From contig NC_021681.1 in the NCBI RefSeq assembly GCF_000247815.1, positions 4,178,914 through 4,242,913 of the forward strand: a stretch of 64,000 nucleotides of DNA, in the 5' to 3' direction. This document shows, piece after piece, positions 17,341-31,200 of the stretch. Both the position numbers and the translations under genes were made by a program. The stretch's first letter is position 1; every line of letters begins with the position of its first letter. Below the pieces are notes generated by a model. It ran no database searches. It was not told where the DNA came from and worked only from the letters and a program-made list of their open reading frames with translations. The DNA is from Ficedula albicollis. Lineage: Eukaryota > Chordata > Aves > Passeriformes > Muscicapidae.

Positions 17341-19226
17341 ACTCACGTAGAAAGCTCCAGCTGCCCTGTTGAAACTAGAGGGTGAGGAACATGACCGACA
17401 GCTCCCAAAGAAAATCTGGGATGCTTCGAGGCAGCCGAACCCTCAGCCCCCCATTCGATGCCCCGGGCTCGGGGCCTCCTGCCCGTGTGGGAGCGCTCAG
17501 ACCTGGCGGGATCGCTGTGGGGAAGATCATCCGTGAAAGGTTTCTGTGCTCGGTCCGTGTGTTAAAATATAATGTAGCTGTAGCTGTCTGCATAACTCTG
17601 CTCTCTGCTTCGTTTCTCGGCAGCTGTGAGAAACTTTCCCCTGCTCTTAGCCCGCCTCTGAGGAATAGTTGGGTGACAGACAAGTCTCACAAATTAAAAG
17701 AATGTTCCTCTGTGTTCCAGCAGGATCTAGTTTTGTTTGGCATTGAAAACCTCTCATGGAGAATGCTTAAGCAGGAATCAATGACATCACTGTGGAGGAA
17801 GCACTCTTGGAAGGAAGAGTTGCTATCAGAGCAATCTTACATGATTAAAGGCTCCACGGATAAATTCTTCACTAGCTGAATATATCATAGATCACAGACA
17901 TGGACAGACATACAGATGTTGCAGATACTAGATTTTATTTTTATCTTGCAATTTCACTTGAGAACCATGTTTTCCAGTTTTCATTTCGTGTCAGTAACCA
18001 GGGTGCCAGATTTTTCTCAGCAAATTTGGCTTCATGAGAAAGGACACCAAACTGCTTCAGTATTTAACATCTTCAATCTGTAACTCCCATCAAACCCAAA
18101 TGAAGTTAAAATTGTGCAAATATACACCTAGTAGGTTTGAAAATAAAATCATCCCCACATTGAAACAGCTTTACCTTGTGCCTGACACAAAAAGTTGGGC
18201 TTCTGCTGTCTAACACCAGGCAGTTTGTTTTGATTCCAAGATGTCTCTTTGCTGGGAGGGACAGACCGAAGGGTGTTGCAAACTGGAGCAGTTTGGTGTA
18301 ATTTCACACGAAGCTGAATTTGCTGATAAAATCTCTTGGAAGATGGAAAGAATCAGGTAGGGATAATTTCAAATCCTTAAAATTAAAGTGTGAGTGAGCT
18401 GGGTAAGAGGTGACTGTGGGCTTTGGGAGAGGGAACAGATACCTTGTGGTAAAAGAGTGAGCAAGGGGAGGAACTGGAAAGGGGAATTGCAGATACAGCA
18501 TATGCTGACATTTTTATGTTGCCACAGTAAATCACACAATCTCTTGAACTCATGCAAGTTAATGGTTGGTGAGTCTTTGTTAAGAGGCTTTTTTTGCATA
18601 GTAGTTTTAGATAAATCTTAAAGGTTTTTTTTTTTGTGCCTGTTTTATATTTCCCATATGGAAATTTTATATTGGTAAACAGAAGGTAGAATGACTGAGT
18701 TTGCAAGCATCTAGATAAAAGAGGAAGGGAGAAAGTTTCATTTTGAAGCTGTTAGCTCTTTACAAAACACTCGAACATGGATGGAAATGTTGAAGAGAAA
18801 GAGGCTCGAAAAGAAAAGTAATACATGAGTTAGGGGTTTTTTTTGGCTTTGAAGAAACTTTCCTCTAAAGTGCAAGATGCCTTTTAGCAAGGTGTTTGGT
18901 TTGGTTAGTTTCTGGAAAGGATGTGGGCTTTCAGGGCTTCAGAATTGTTTGTCACACATCTGGTGTCTTCAACACCCCACAATTATGTTGCTCTAATTTA
19001 TTGTCTGACTGTTTATAGGAGCAACAGTAGCTAAAAATTCTGCCCCTTGTTAGTACAGAAGGGTTAAATACTCGTGCTCTGTGAAGATGTTGACACTGTT
19101 TCAGAATCTGGCATCCAATCAGGGATGCTCCTTCTTCAATTTTGTGTGCAACAGCAGATATTACACTGGTTTGTGAGTTTTTTCCTCATACAATTTTTAA
19201 TGAGCTGAAAAACATTTTTTTTTCAG

Positions 19227-19259
19227 TTTTTTTCCTGTCCTTCTCTAAAAATGTCCAAG
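19227..19259 (+). CDS. SEPTIN2: SEPTIN2 exon 2: 5' UTR end and codons 1-3
   Basis: Pyrimidine tract plus CAG ends at 19226, and the donor AAG|GTAAGA is at 19259/19260. The exon is only 33 nt and carries ATG TCC AAG at its end (start codon 19251-19253). A at position -3 is favourable; +4 is T. The start is confirmed because exon 3 continues in phase 0 with the expected QQPAQF. Confidence 0.88.
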
Positions 19260-22200
19260 GTAAGAATAACATTTCTGTCTTCCAATGTAACAATATGAAA
19301 CTTATTTTTTTGGTTTTAAATATTAATCTTTGATGACAAGTTTGCATTTGTTTGATGGTGAAGGGTATTCTAAATTTACTGTCTATAAGAGATGTAGTAT
19401 TGAAAGGTGAGTGATGTAAAACAGATTGAAGTTGTTTTATGCAAGTATAAATCTCTACAGTTAACTGATACTCTTGGGAGGATTTAATTTTGGTCAGAGT
19501 TGTATAAAAGCTCCCTGGTGAATCTTGACTGAAACTTCATTTCTGCGATTTTGTTCTGAGCAGGCATCATTTCAGAAAATGGTGGTTTAGATTTATTTTC
19601 TTTTTCTACTAATAGAACCAACTGTTTTTCCAATAAAATCCTTAATTTAAGATATTGTAACCTAAAATATTATTGTTGTGCTGGGATTCATCTAATTTTT
19701 GGACCCTAGCATTTGATATTATGAGTAAAATTTCCATGTTGGCTTTTTGAAGTGAAATGAATGATAAAGGGTGCTTGAGTAATGTGTTTGAAGAGGGAAC
19801 TAAAGATGTAAAGATTTCTCTGCTGTATCCTTTGGATGTGCTAAAAATAGATCAGAAATGTTCATCTTTTTATTCAAGTCCATAGAAAACTATTTTATTT
19901 TAACTGTGTGTGAAGACTGTTCAAAAAAGTGATTCATGCCCACAATTCAGACTTTGTCATACTTTGATAAATAAATATTTGGGATTTTATTTCTGTTTTA
20001 CTCAGGATGATCTTGGCTGGGTAGCTGAATAAGTGAAGTTTTGTTTTTTAAGCTCTAAGTCAATGTAGTTGTTCTGTACTTCTTTATGAAACTGTTGAGT
20101 AGTAGGAACTTCTGAGTAGTTTCCTCTCTGTCACATAGCTTCAAAACTTTTGAGATAAGTGGGGAAAGCAGTTGTACAAACTAGTAAGTCTTGAGTGGTT
20201 GCTTATTATTGTCTTTTTTAATTTGATTTTTAGCAACAGCCTGCTCAATTTACCAACCCAGAAACTCCAGGCTATGTTGGATTTGCAAACCTGCCCAATC
20301 AGGTTCACCGAAAGTCTGTGAAAAAGGGGTTTGAATTTACTCTTATGGTGGTTGGTAAGGAAGCATTTTATAGTTTTTCTCACAATTAGTGCTTGCTCAC
20401 AGGGAATTTGAAGTTAAGACAAATACTTGCACTCTTCTAAGGCTTCAGCTTGCATCAATAACTTTCCTGTGCTGTTGCATTTGGCTTTCTTTTATATCTT
20501 ATTGATTTTTGCAGCAGTTGTTTAACACATTACAAGCCATGATTGAATACATTAATAAGTTTGTGGGTGAAGAAATTTTATTGTGCACTCCAGCAATCAT
20601 TCCTTCCTTCCTTCTCCCCTGTCTCACATGATTACAGCACTGCAATTAAAATGTAATTTAAAACTGGTTTTGCATTTGAATACAGTCTTAGTTCACTTGT
20701 GTGTTTTGATTAAGAGACTAGTATTAAGGAGACCATTCTATTTAAAATGTTGTTTATGCTTCTTTAGTTCAAAAAATTCTGAACTCTAGTCTTTTCAACC
20801 CTTCCAAATACTCTTATAAAAAAGTGAGAAAAATTGAGATTTGGACCAGTTGGTTTTGATGTGAGCTGTTACTTTTTGCTTTGATCATGATTTTAAGTTA
20901 GCAGTTGTAATCTGAGGTGTTATTCTATTGGATAATTCCTTGGGAGTTTGTGTTGGCATCTGGAATAGAAAGAAAAATCTAGTGTCTGCAGAAATACCTT
21001 GATCCTTTGAGAAATCTGTTGCTATTCTTGAAAATGAAATCCTTTCCCAAATCAGGCTTGGGTGTCTTCTGTGTCTCTCTGTGAGCCATAATTTGTGAGT
21101 TTTGGTGTTTGAACAATATAATTCTTGCTTTTAAATAGGCTTTCACAAAAAGTACCCTAATAGAATTAGGCTTTTCATTACCTGGCACCACAGGAAATAA
21201 ATCCCATTTGTATGCTTGATTTGCCTAAGAGATCACAGTGGGAATGAGCAGGAGAGGTGAGATAGTGCATGATAGGAGGTGTTTAACTTCTTAATTGTTT
21301 TGGATTTCAGTAGTTACAGGGAGAGTCTATCCTCAAACCTTTCATTAGTTTTGCCAAATGACAACCCTAGCACCTGCTTTTGTCCTACTTCTGTATTTTG
21401 TTCTTCAGTGTTGGACAGAGTTTCCCCTTAACTTTGTCTTCCTAGAATTATATCATAGTTTTTTACTGATCTTTGATTTGATTTGGTTTGGATGATACCA
21501 TAAAGGATATCTCATGAAATCTAAGAGTAAAACCAAACTATAAGTAGCTGCTTCAAATCCTGCTGTCTGCTGTAACTCTTCAGAATTTACTCTTCAGTAA
21601 TCCTCAAAGTGTGAACAGTTTTGAGAAAGAAGAGATGTGCTTTCTCTACTGCAGCCAAACTTAATTTCCAGATCTCTTTGAATTCTAATTGCAAATAGTG
21701 CCACAAAAAGAGTTTTGAGAGAAAGCAATGTAAAGTTATACAGACCAACAGTTGTTTCTAGCCTCTTGTAAAATAGAAGTAGAGGGGAAATTACATGTTG
21801 TAAGAGTAACAGAAAGGCAATTAATCCACCCATGTTGGGACAAAACTTTACAGTTGTTGCCTTCCAGTATTTTAAGAGATAAATAATAATAATAAATAAA
21901 TAATAAAGGGAAAACTACAGGAAGAGGATTTGGAAAAAAATAATTTCATTGAAAATTTGGAGTGGTATTTTAAGATACACTCGCAGAGGGAGGCAGCTGA
22001 TGTAAGATAAAATAAACTGTGCTTTAAATTGTTGATTATTTCAACAGCTTGGAATGTGAATTCTTTCTCTTCAAAGATGCACGAAGTTTAAGCATGTTCT
22101 CTTGTGGGCTTTGTCACAGTGCCTCTTTTGAACTATCATTCTTCATTAAGTTGCCATCCTTCTTCATTTCTGAGCAGGATAATACTTTAAAGCTGCTTGT

Positions 22201-25200
22201 GCTGACAGAATCCTAATCAATGATTTTGCTTTTTCACACAGCTTTTGGTTATTTTCTTTTCCTGCTCTTGTTTGCTGTAGTATCTGAAAATATGAGCTGG
22301 AGTTTGTAAGAATTTGGCTGCTTGGCTGTATTTCTCCCAAAGAAATCCCAGACACTTGTATTTATTTTTATGTTCTTTCTCATTATTAAGCTATGACTTC
22401 ATCTAAATAATTATTTCACTTAAGAGTCACTTAACTACTGTAGCCAATATAATCATTGACAGTAACTATGAGAACTGATTTGTTTTATGTGTAATATTTA
22501 CCCATACTGAAACTGGAATGTGGCATTGGATGAAATCATACTTTTTGGTTTGGCTGAGATGTTTCCATGTGGCTTGAGTCACTCTGAGTGCATGTCACCT
22601 TCACTGGTGAAGGCTGCACTGGCACAGTCTGATCCTGAAAGCTGCATTCTATAAGGATATAAAAAATATATTCTATTTAAAAATGGCAGCTCCTACTCAA
22701 ATCTTCATTTTAAAACAATTTCCATCCTTTTTTCTGATGTTTTTGTCAGATTCATATTGCAGAATAGTCTGTGTTACTCAGAGATTCTGTGGCCCATCAT
22801 TTTTTAACATCTAATTTTTAAATTTAATCCTATCAACACCTGAAATAAAACTAAAGTTCTAGAAAGAGATCTCTTCAGTGAACTCAAGTACTGAACATTT
22901 CAAGTTGCTGCTTTTTTTTATGCTATGAACATTTGTTCTGATTAAAATCTTGAGCTTTAGCTAATTAGTTGCCCTCTGAATTTTCCTCATGGCCGTCAGT
23001 GTCTCTAGAACAAATATATATTTATGGTGCAATTTGCTAGTCCTCAAATTCATCGGTATAAAAAATTACTCTGTGGCCATATGACTCTTGCTTTGAGTTC
23101 TTGCTTGCCATATTGGCATAAAAAACAGAAATAAATCCCACTTCATGATGCCTGGCTGTACAGAAATTCAGCAATGCATTTTTCATTGTTTAAATTGATG
23201 ATAGAGCCTGACAGGATATAGCTTCTCAGTGGGTATGATATTTCACATTCTGGAGTGGTAACAGAAAAGCATGTCTTAAAAAATCAGGAGACATGAAATG
23301 GGAAATGCTAAGTCTGAATGGGTCACAACTCCACTTGACTAGCAGCATTAATTACAAATCATCCGTGAAAATTCTGGGAAAGTGCATTACAAAGACAAGA
23401 TGTAAAAATTATTTTTCAGCCTTTTTGTGCAAACTTGGCTAATCCAAAATCACAAATTGTAAATTTTTAATTTGAAAGAAATATGAAAAAATCTATAGTC
23501 AGACAATACTGTCAGATACTCTTGAAAATATTTATGTAAATATGTTGAATGTATCTTTATGTTGAATCACAGGCGAATCTGGATTAGGAAAATCTACATT
23601 AATAAACAGCCTCTTCCTGACAGATCTCTACCCAGAAAGGATAATCCCAGGAGCTGCTGGTAAATACATCTTTGCTCAATGGTTTTTGGAAGTTGAATGC
23701 TTTTATCTTTGAATTTTGTTAACAGCCAGCAGTGATTCCTAGCTGCAGTAGTTTCTAATGCGTTTCCTGACGCTAGAGCTGTTTGATAAAACCATTTTCC
23801 TCTGCACCCAGGATGTCTATCAAGTCTTTGTTATTTAGTGCTTGGGTGTATTCATATTAGCACCTAGAAATTTGATCCCTTCTTTTGCTTAAAAACAGTC
23901 ATTGTGTCACAGTAGGATAAACAATCAGCTAAAACAATCAGAGAATTTATTTAGTTTTTAATCTGTTGCAATTGTAAACCTAGGAATTGTTTATACCTGC
24001 TTGCACCTTAATTCATTTGCTTTGGATTGATATTTAGTGAATGAGAACTTCACTTCCTGTTCTTCTTTATTTCCTTGTCCTGTTTTATTCTGTTAATCAA
24101 GGTATGCAGTAAAAGAGAATATTGTAATAAAATAAAAGATGCAATTTTTCTCTTTTTGCTACCTGTTGAATGACTTGCTGCAATGGTTTTATGATTACTT
24201 GTAACTTTCAGCCTTAGGAAAAAAATCCATTGCATATAATTTTATATTGTTCTCCAATTACTTACGATTTTTGTCTTAATTTCTGTATTATTTTTAAGAA
24301 AAGTATGAAATCTCATACAGTCCTCTAATGGCATCTGAAGAATTTGTGTACTGAGTCTTTTTGTTATCAGGCCTTAGAATGTAATCGATAGAATAATATT
24401 TATGCTGTCAGTTAATCTTTGGAGCTTATCTCAGAATGACATGGTCTTACAAATTGGATTGTGGAAGATGGAGTTTGTTGTCTTTCAGATAAGATTGAAC
24501 GCACTGTGCAGATCGAAGCCTCAACAGTTGAAATCGAGGAGAGGGGCGTGAAACTGCGGCTGACGGTTGTGGATACGCCGGGATACGGGGACGCCATCAA
24601 TTGTCGAGACTGGTACGAGCACAGAGAATCTCTCTTGATCTGTCTCTGCACACTGATGTAGATTTCTGTCACGGTTTGAAAGACAGGTGTCTGCTGAGAA
24701 AGGCAGGAGCCTCTCTTTGGAATGGAGGATGTAAACCCCCTCCCTCCAAATTATTATGATTTTGAAATTAAGGGGCTCTCAGGCCCCTCGGATATGGGAA
24801 TAGGAATAACAGTTCTTTACTAGGAAAATTAAAATAGAAATACAGTATTACAAAGAACAAACCCAAAACACTGACAGAGTCAGAATACAACCTGACACCC
24901 CATCAGTCAGGGTGTTGGCGGCAGTCCCATTAAATGGTGGCTGCAACCTCCTGCAGTGGCAGATGTGGTTTAGTTGGAGCAGTGCTCCTGTAGAAGGAGC
25001 AGTATTCCTCCAAAAGTTCAGTGATGACATAAAAGGGTCCAGTTTTCCTCTAGCATTGAGTGGGAAAAGGCTGCTCTGATGTTCCAAATCTCAGTTTTTA
25101 TCTAGGTAGGAAATGCTTAGCTCCTCCCCCTGGCTCGAGCATCTCCCAGTGGGATGATGTAATTTTATCAGTCATGCACTGGGACTCAATGGCCCATTAG

Positions 25201-28200
25201 CAGAAGATATCTCCCTGGAGGAAGGATGGGCTGTGGAAAAGATAAAGAACAAAAAGATAAAAGAACTGCCCCACCTGGTTTTTAACAGACGGCCCATTAG
25301 CAGAGAATATCTCCCACGGAGACAAGGATCACTGCTTTACCTGGTTTCAACAGATAGTGATAGAATACACACTTTTGGTCACATACTGTATTGCAACCTA
25401 AGACAATTTCTTGTCTGTCCTGAGGGGTGGAAGTGTGGTGTGTATCTGTGAAATGCTGAATTTGAGGTGCGATTTTTTTGTTTTCTAATTTTGAGGAAGC
25501 TTAATTTCAGTGGTATGAATTAATTCCGATACACGAGGCATCCATAACTTTGACACAGCTCAAAATAAATGTTGTGGCAATTTTATTTTTCTTTGTTAAC
25601 TTCCATATTGCTTGAAAGAGCTTTAAGTGAACAGTGACCTTGACTCTAAATAATGCTCTGAGAAAGTAAATAATCTACTTTTCAGCCCAAGCAAAAATCC
25701 ACCCCTAGATCTTGTCCACATTCACTTGAGCATTCTCTGATTCCGTGGCTGGCTTTTAAGTGCTTTTCATCATCTTAGATTTTGTTTGTTTTGTTGTTTT
25801 GGGGTTTTTTTACAAATTTACATTATAGTAAATACTGAGAAGTAATCATGAGATCAATAGCAATCAGTTTTCAGTGGTAATCCCTTTTCCTATATCTCTC
25901 AAACCGCTGAACCTCAAGGTAACCTCTGGCTTTCCCCATAATTTTGGAAATTAAATTTCCCAATAAAGTGAAATTCAGATTCAAGACCACATGTACTATC
26001 CTGGTAAGCCCAAGGGCTGCTGCATGAGCAATCTTCTGTTTCATTTGTTCAAAAGCTTGTTGTTGTTCAGGACTCCACTTGAAATCATTCTTTTTCTGCA
26101 TCACCTGATAGAGAGGCCTTACAATATGACTGTACTCTGGAATATTCACCTTACAAAAACCCACACTACCTGGGAAAGCCTGAGCTTCATTCCTGCTGGT
26201 CACTGGGACAGAGCTGCTGTTTTGTTGACCACATCCACTGGAGTCTGACATTGCCTATTTTGCCACTTTACTTCAAAAAGTGGATTTCCTGGGCAGGTCC
26301 CTTGGCCTTACTTTGCTTTATGGCAAAACCAGCCGTCAGAAAGATATGGATTATCTTCTCCCCTTGCTCAAAAACTTCCTCTGCTGTGTATCCCCACACA
26401 ATGATGTCATCAATGTACTGCAGATGTTCTGAAGCCTTGCACTTCAGAAGTAACATCAGCCCTTCTATTTTGTCTGAGAACATGCCCACTGCAAACTGGA
26501 GCTGTGTTTATGCTTGAAGAATTTCCTGTGGTGGTTGTACTTCCTTTCAACTCCTGCACCAATGCTGCTGAGGCAATGGTTGGTTTTCCATCCCACTTCC
26601 TTCTTTCTTTTCTGTGATCATGCAGGTAAAACCACAGGTTACCTCGTGCTGTATATCCTGTCTCTTGAGGATGGGGGTGTTTGCTCCCAATAGCAGAGAC
26701 TGGCCCGTACTGGTGGAGTATGGAATATTTCCTCTTTAGTTTGCTTCAGTTTTTCAACTCTGTTCTCAATCTTAGAGGGTCTTTCCACAGCTGAAGTGCA
26801 GATTGGTAAGGAAGAAAAAAAAATTATATTCGTGTTGCCAGAGCTGGGTCACCTGAAGCACTGTATGCTCCCCTTTCATTGACAACAATGCCAATGAGTT
26901 GGCATACAGTCAACTCAACAGTGGTGTGCTCTGTACAAACTTCTGCCACATGGGTTGTGTACAATGGACCTCATCTGGGTCTACAGGGTTATTTGGTTAT
27001 TTGGATGGTTATTTGGACCCGTATAGATTGCCTCCAGCACATTTCTCTCAGGTGCTGGATACCTTCTTCCATGGCCTTCCACCTTCCATCACTCCATTAG
27101 ATCATCCTTGAGAGAATACCTTTCTCTCAGACTTGACAGAAGTTGCCAGCAGAGCTGAGAGTTTCTGTTCTCTTTCCAATCCTCTTGTCAATGCCCACAT
27201 CCCAGGACAGGGGTCCCAGTTGCTTGGCTTCCCTATGATCTGTTTCCATGTGGTGGTCCACAATATCCTGGTATCAGGGCAGGCAGGTTGCCAGGGTCTC
27301 CCCCAAATGGCAGCTGAAATCTTTTCACGTATCTTGCAGCTCACCAGAGATAGCTGTTGGGTGATTATCTCTGGCCCTGCCTCTTCCTCCTGCTGTGTGG
27401 GCCCTGCTTCCTCTTCATCCTTCACTAAGCAAACTGATTTGGTCTTGGATTTCTTCTGTGTAGGGGCAGCTGTTTGTGGCACAGGTTGTTGTAGTGGTTC
27501 AGCTCCAGTTGGAATGGCCACAGTGCCTGTTGCCCTGCTTTCCTCCTTGCCCGAGGGTGCTCTCTAGTCATGAGCAGTGTCTAGTAAATAAAAGCCAGGG
27601 CTCAGCACACTGCAATAAGTTGCTTCTCTCTGGAGTTGCCCCCTGCTGTTGATCTGGCCCAGAACCAGGACACCAGTGGACAAAAAAGTTAGGTATGAGC
27701 AGGCAGTCCCTGAAAGCCATTAGTATCCTGGGCTGCATCAAAAGCAGTGTGGCCAGCAGGTTGAGGGAGGGAGTTCTGCCCCACTCCTGTGAGACCTGCA
27801 TCCAGCTCTGGGGCTCTAGCACATGGCAGACATGGACCTATTGGAGCAGTGCAGAGAAAATGATCCAAGGGCTAGAACAGCAGTAAAGAGAGACTGGGAG
27901 AGTTGAGGTTCCCTCTGAAAAAGAGAAGACTCTAGGGAGACCTTACTGAGGCCTTAAAGTATATCAAAGGAGCTCACAGAAAACGTGGAAGGAGACTTAA
28001 TACCAGGGCCTGTAATAGTAGAGCAAGGGGCAAATGTTTAAAACTGAGAGTAGATTTAGGTTGGAGGTAGAAGAGACTTTTTTGCAGTGATGGTGGTGAG
28101 GCCCTTGGCAAAGGTGGCCCAGAGAAGCTGTGGCTGCCCCATCCCTGGAAGTGCTCAAGGCTAGGCTGGATGACACTTAGAGCACACTGGACTAGTGGAA

Positions 28201-31200
28201 GATCCCATGACAGTAGCTTGGAAATAGGTGATCTTTAAAAGTCCCTTCCAAATCATTTATGATTTAAAATCAGTTTGGAACAAGAGCCTTAACATGTCTT
28301 GAAAATGTGTGGTTAATGTTAATCAAGATATAAACACAAACTCAAGAGAAATTTGTTGTAGAACTGAGGTAGGGTTATGTATATTTTATCTTTATATCTA
28401 ACAAGTTACTATGCATATTTTATATATTTATATATATACACATATATATATGTAAAATATGCATAGTAGCTTGTTATTCTAGAATTCAATTAAAATTTTA
28501 AGATATGTGCTCTTCTATTTTCCCTGTTCTATAGAATCTGTAAATAAATTTTCATTCATCAGAAGATTGGTTCATTAACAGGGTGTCTTAGTGGTTTAAT
28601 ATTACCTTTGAGAGCCCTAAAATTGTGGACCATTTGGTGATTCCTCAAATCCCTGTTTGTTTTGCAGTTTTAAGACCATAATCTCTTATATTGATGAGCA
28701 GTTTGAGAGATACCTGCATGATGAGAGTGGATTGAACAGAAGGCATATCATAGATAATCGAGTTCATTGCTGTTTCTATTTCATTTCACCATTTGGTCAT
28801 GGGTAGGTGTTTCTCTGTCTTTTTTTTTTTCCATTATTTTGTTTTAGAGAGTTGGTTTGTGCCTGTTGACTTAAATTTTCAGAATCAGGTTGCCATTACT
28901 TAAGCAACTGCTATAACTGCTGACATTAACTGGCTGTGTTCTTTCTGTGTAAAGAGACAATATTTATGTTGAAGTGAAAATAAATTGCTAATTTAGAGTA
29001 AAAATAAATAAAAAATTTCCGTATTTTAATTTTAGCCTTAAGCCTCTGGATGTTGAGTTTATGAAGGCCATACACAACAAAGTAAATATTGTACCAGTGA
29101 TTGCAAAAGCTGATACACTTTCTCTGAAGGAGAGAGAGAGACTAAAGAAAAGGGTGAGTGTTTTTCTGGCTTGCAGAAATGTGTTGTGCTTTGGTTGTAG
29201 CAGTACAGTGGCTGAAGAGAGGGGCATCCTCATTAAACTTACTCTGTCCTAGCTGAGGGAAAAAATAATCTCATGCACAGTGTAGCATCACTTAATATGT
29301 AGCTTGATATCTTGTAAATTTTATTATGTATTTAACTGAGAAATTGTCCTTAGAATGTTGTTTGCAAAATAGCTGTCTGGCTACATCTACAATTAGATTA
29401 TGAGTGAATTTTGAAACTTTGGAAAAATATTTAAATACATTTACTGATGGTAATTGCTCTGTTACCTGCTTAATCAGTCCCAAAGCAGAGATAGTATCTG
29501 CATATAGAGTGTGCATACGTGTATTATTTGGATTTTTTTTACCCAATCAGAATTCTGATGGTTAAAAAATGGGATTTTCAGAGGTGTTTCTGATTTTGAG
29601 GTTGTTCTTCTTCCCCTATGTCACTCCTTCTAAAGCATTCCAGTCCTGTCTTCCAGAGGCAAGACCTCTGAACACATTCAGTCATGCAGGACTTGATGCT
29701 GTATTTGCTGGGAGGAGGTGGGATTCAACAAAACATCATGAGCTAATAACAGCTATGAAGTTTAGAAAGAAGTGTTAGAATTAACTTGTCAAAGGCCTAC
29801 TCCAGTATTAGCTATTGCATTGGAAACTTTATGATTTTTGTCAGCTATTCTGAAAATCCTTATAGCTATCATACCCAACCTGAAATAAAAATAGATACTT
29901 TATATATAGTATACTCTAGCAGGTATATTTAGAGTGCTAGAATTCTGGAGAAATAAAGATTATTCTTTTTTAAAGAGCAAAATTTGGGGTCTATGGCAAA
30001 TGGATTCCTACTGCAGATACCATTGCTGGCAGTCAAGAAAAAAAAAGTGTTTGTTGTGTCTATATCTCAGTTTTTCAAACACTCCCACCCCAAGTAGTAG
30101 TTCAGAGGTAAGAGCAAGGAGGTTCAGCTGTAGAAAGCAAATATGACTTCTGAGTCAATACTTTTATTACCAAAAAAAATTGCAAAGATTTAACAACACA
30201 TAGATTGCACCAAGGACAGTGTTTTGGTAAACACTGTTGTTTGTCTGAAAATCTGTGGCAGGTAGTTGTTGAATATCATGAAGAAATCTGGTATTTAAAA
30301 CCAAATCCTTGTTGAGCAATTTGGATCAGTAAGATAAATCCAGATTTCTTAAGAGACTGTGTATTAGGTAATTTTATGTTAAGATTTAGAAGTACTGATT
30401 CTGCACGTACATTGTATCGATTTCTTTTATTGCAAATCTCAGATTCTGGATGAAATAGAAGAGCATGGCATCAAGATTTATCACCTGCCTGATGCTGAAT
30501 CAGATGAAGATGAAGATTTTAAAGAGCAGACCAGACTCCTGAAGGTATGACTGCTTTAATAGGTTATATAAATAGATAATATATTATATTTTTCCAGACT
30601 GCTCAGATGGCTTTAGAGCAAGATCTGCAATGCAATCTGGAGTGAGTCACTGTGTCTCTGCCCAGGCTTCTCTAGCTTGGAAGATGGTGGCAGCAGTTAC
30701 TTTGATTCATTTTGCACCTTTAATTTAAGAGAATTATGAAGTTACTACCATAATGTGCAATGCTAAGCAGAACAAGAGTTGTTCTTGGAGTTGTTTGTCC
30801 TGGTTCATTATAAGTAACTTCTGCACTTTTGGCTTTCAGGCCAGCATTCCATTTTGTGTAGTGGGGTCCAATCAACTCATTGAAGCAAAAGGTAAAAAAG
30901 TTAGAGGTCGGCTCTACCCATGGGGTGTAGTTGAAGTGGAGAATCCAGAGCATAATGACTTCCTGAAGCTGAGGACCATGTTAATGTAAGTTAGAAAATT
31001 CTAATTAAATAGTAGTTTAGACAACAATCACCAAGATAATCAACCAGTGCACTGGGGTGTGCAGCAGTTGTGAAATCCCAGGACGCATTCAGAAATTGTG
31101 TGGGGAAGGCCATGAGCTGCCTTGACCTAGCTGAGCTAGGCCTAGTCAGGGGTTGGATCACACAGGATCCATAGGTTCTCTCTAATATGAATTACTTGGT

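Noticed and set aside
17382..17879. 165-codon open frame starting just after the CpG island
   Set aside because: It lies in SEPTIN2 intron 1, does not resemble any septin N-terminus, and the verified start with in-phase continuation is at 19251.
21880..21907. AAT/AAAT microsatellite as a possible regulatory element
   Set aside because: Simple-sequence DNA typical of introns; nothing suggests function.
27568..27886. Open frames 27568-27822 minus and 27695-27886 plus
   Set aside because: They lie within ERV debris and a CR1 fragment, so they are transposon-derived and broken, not host genes.
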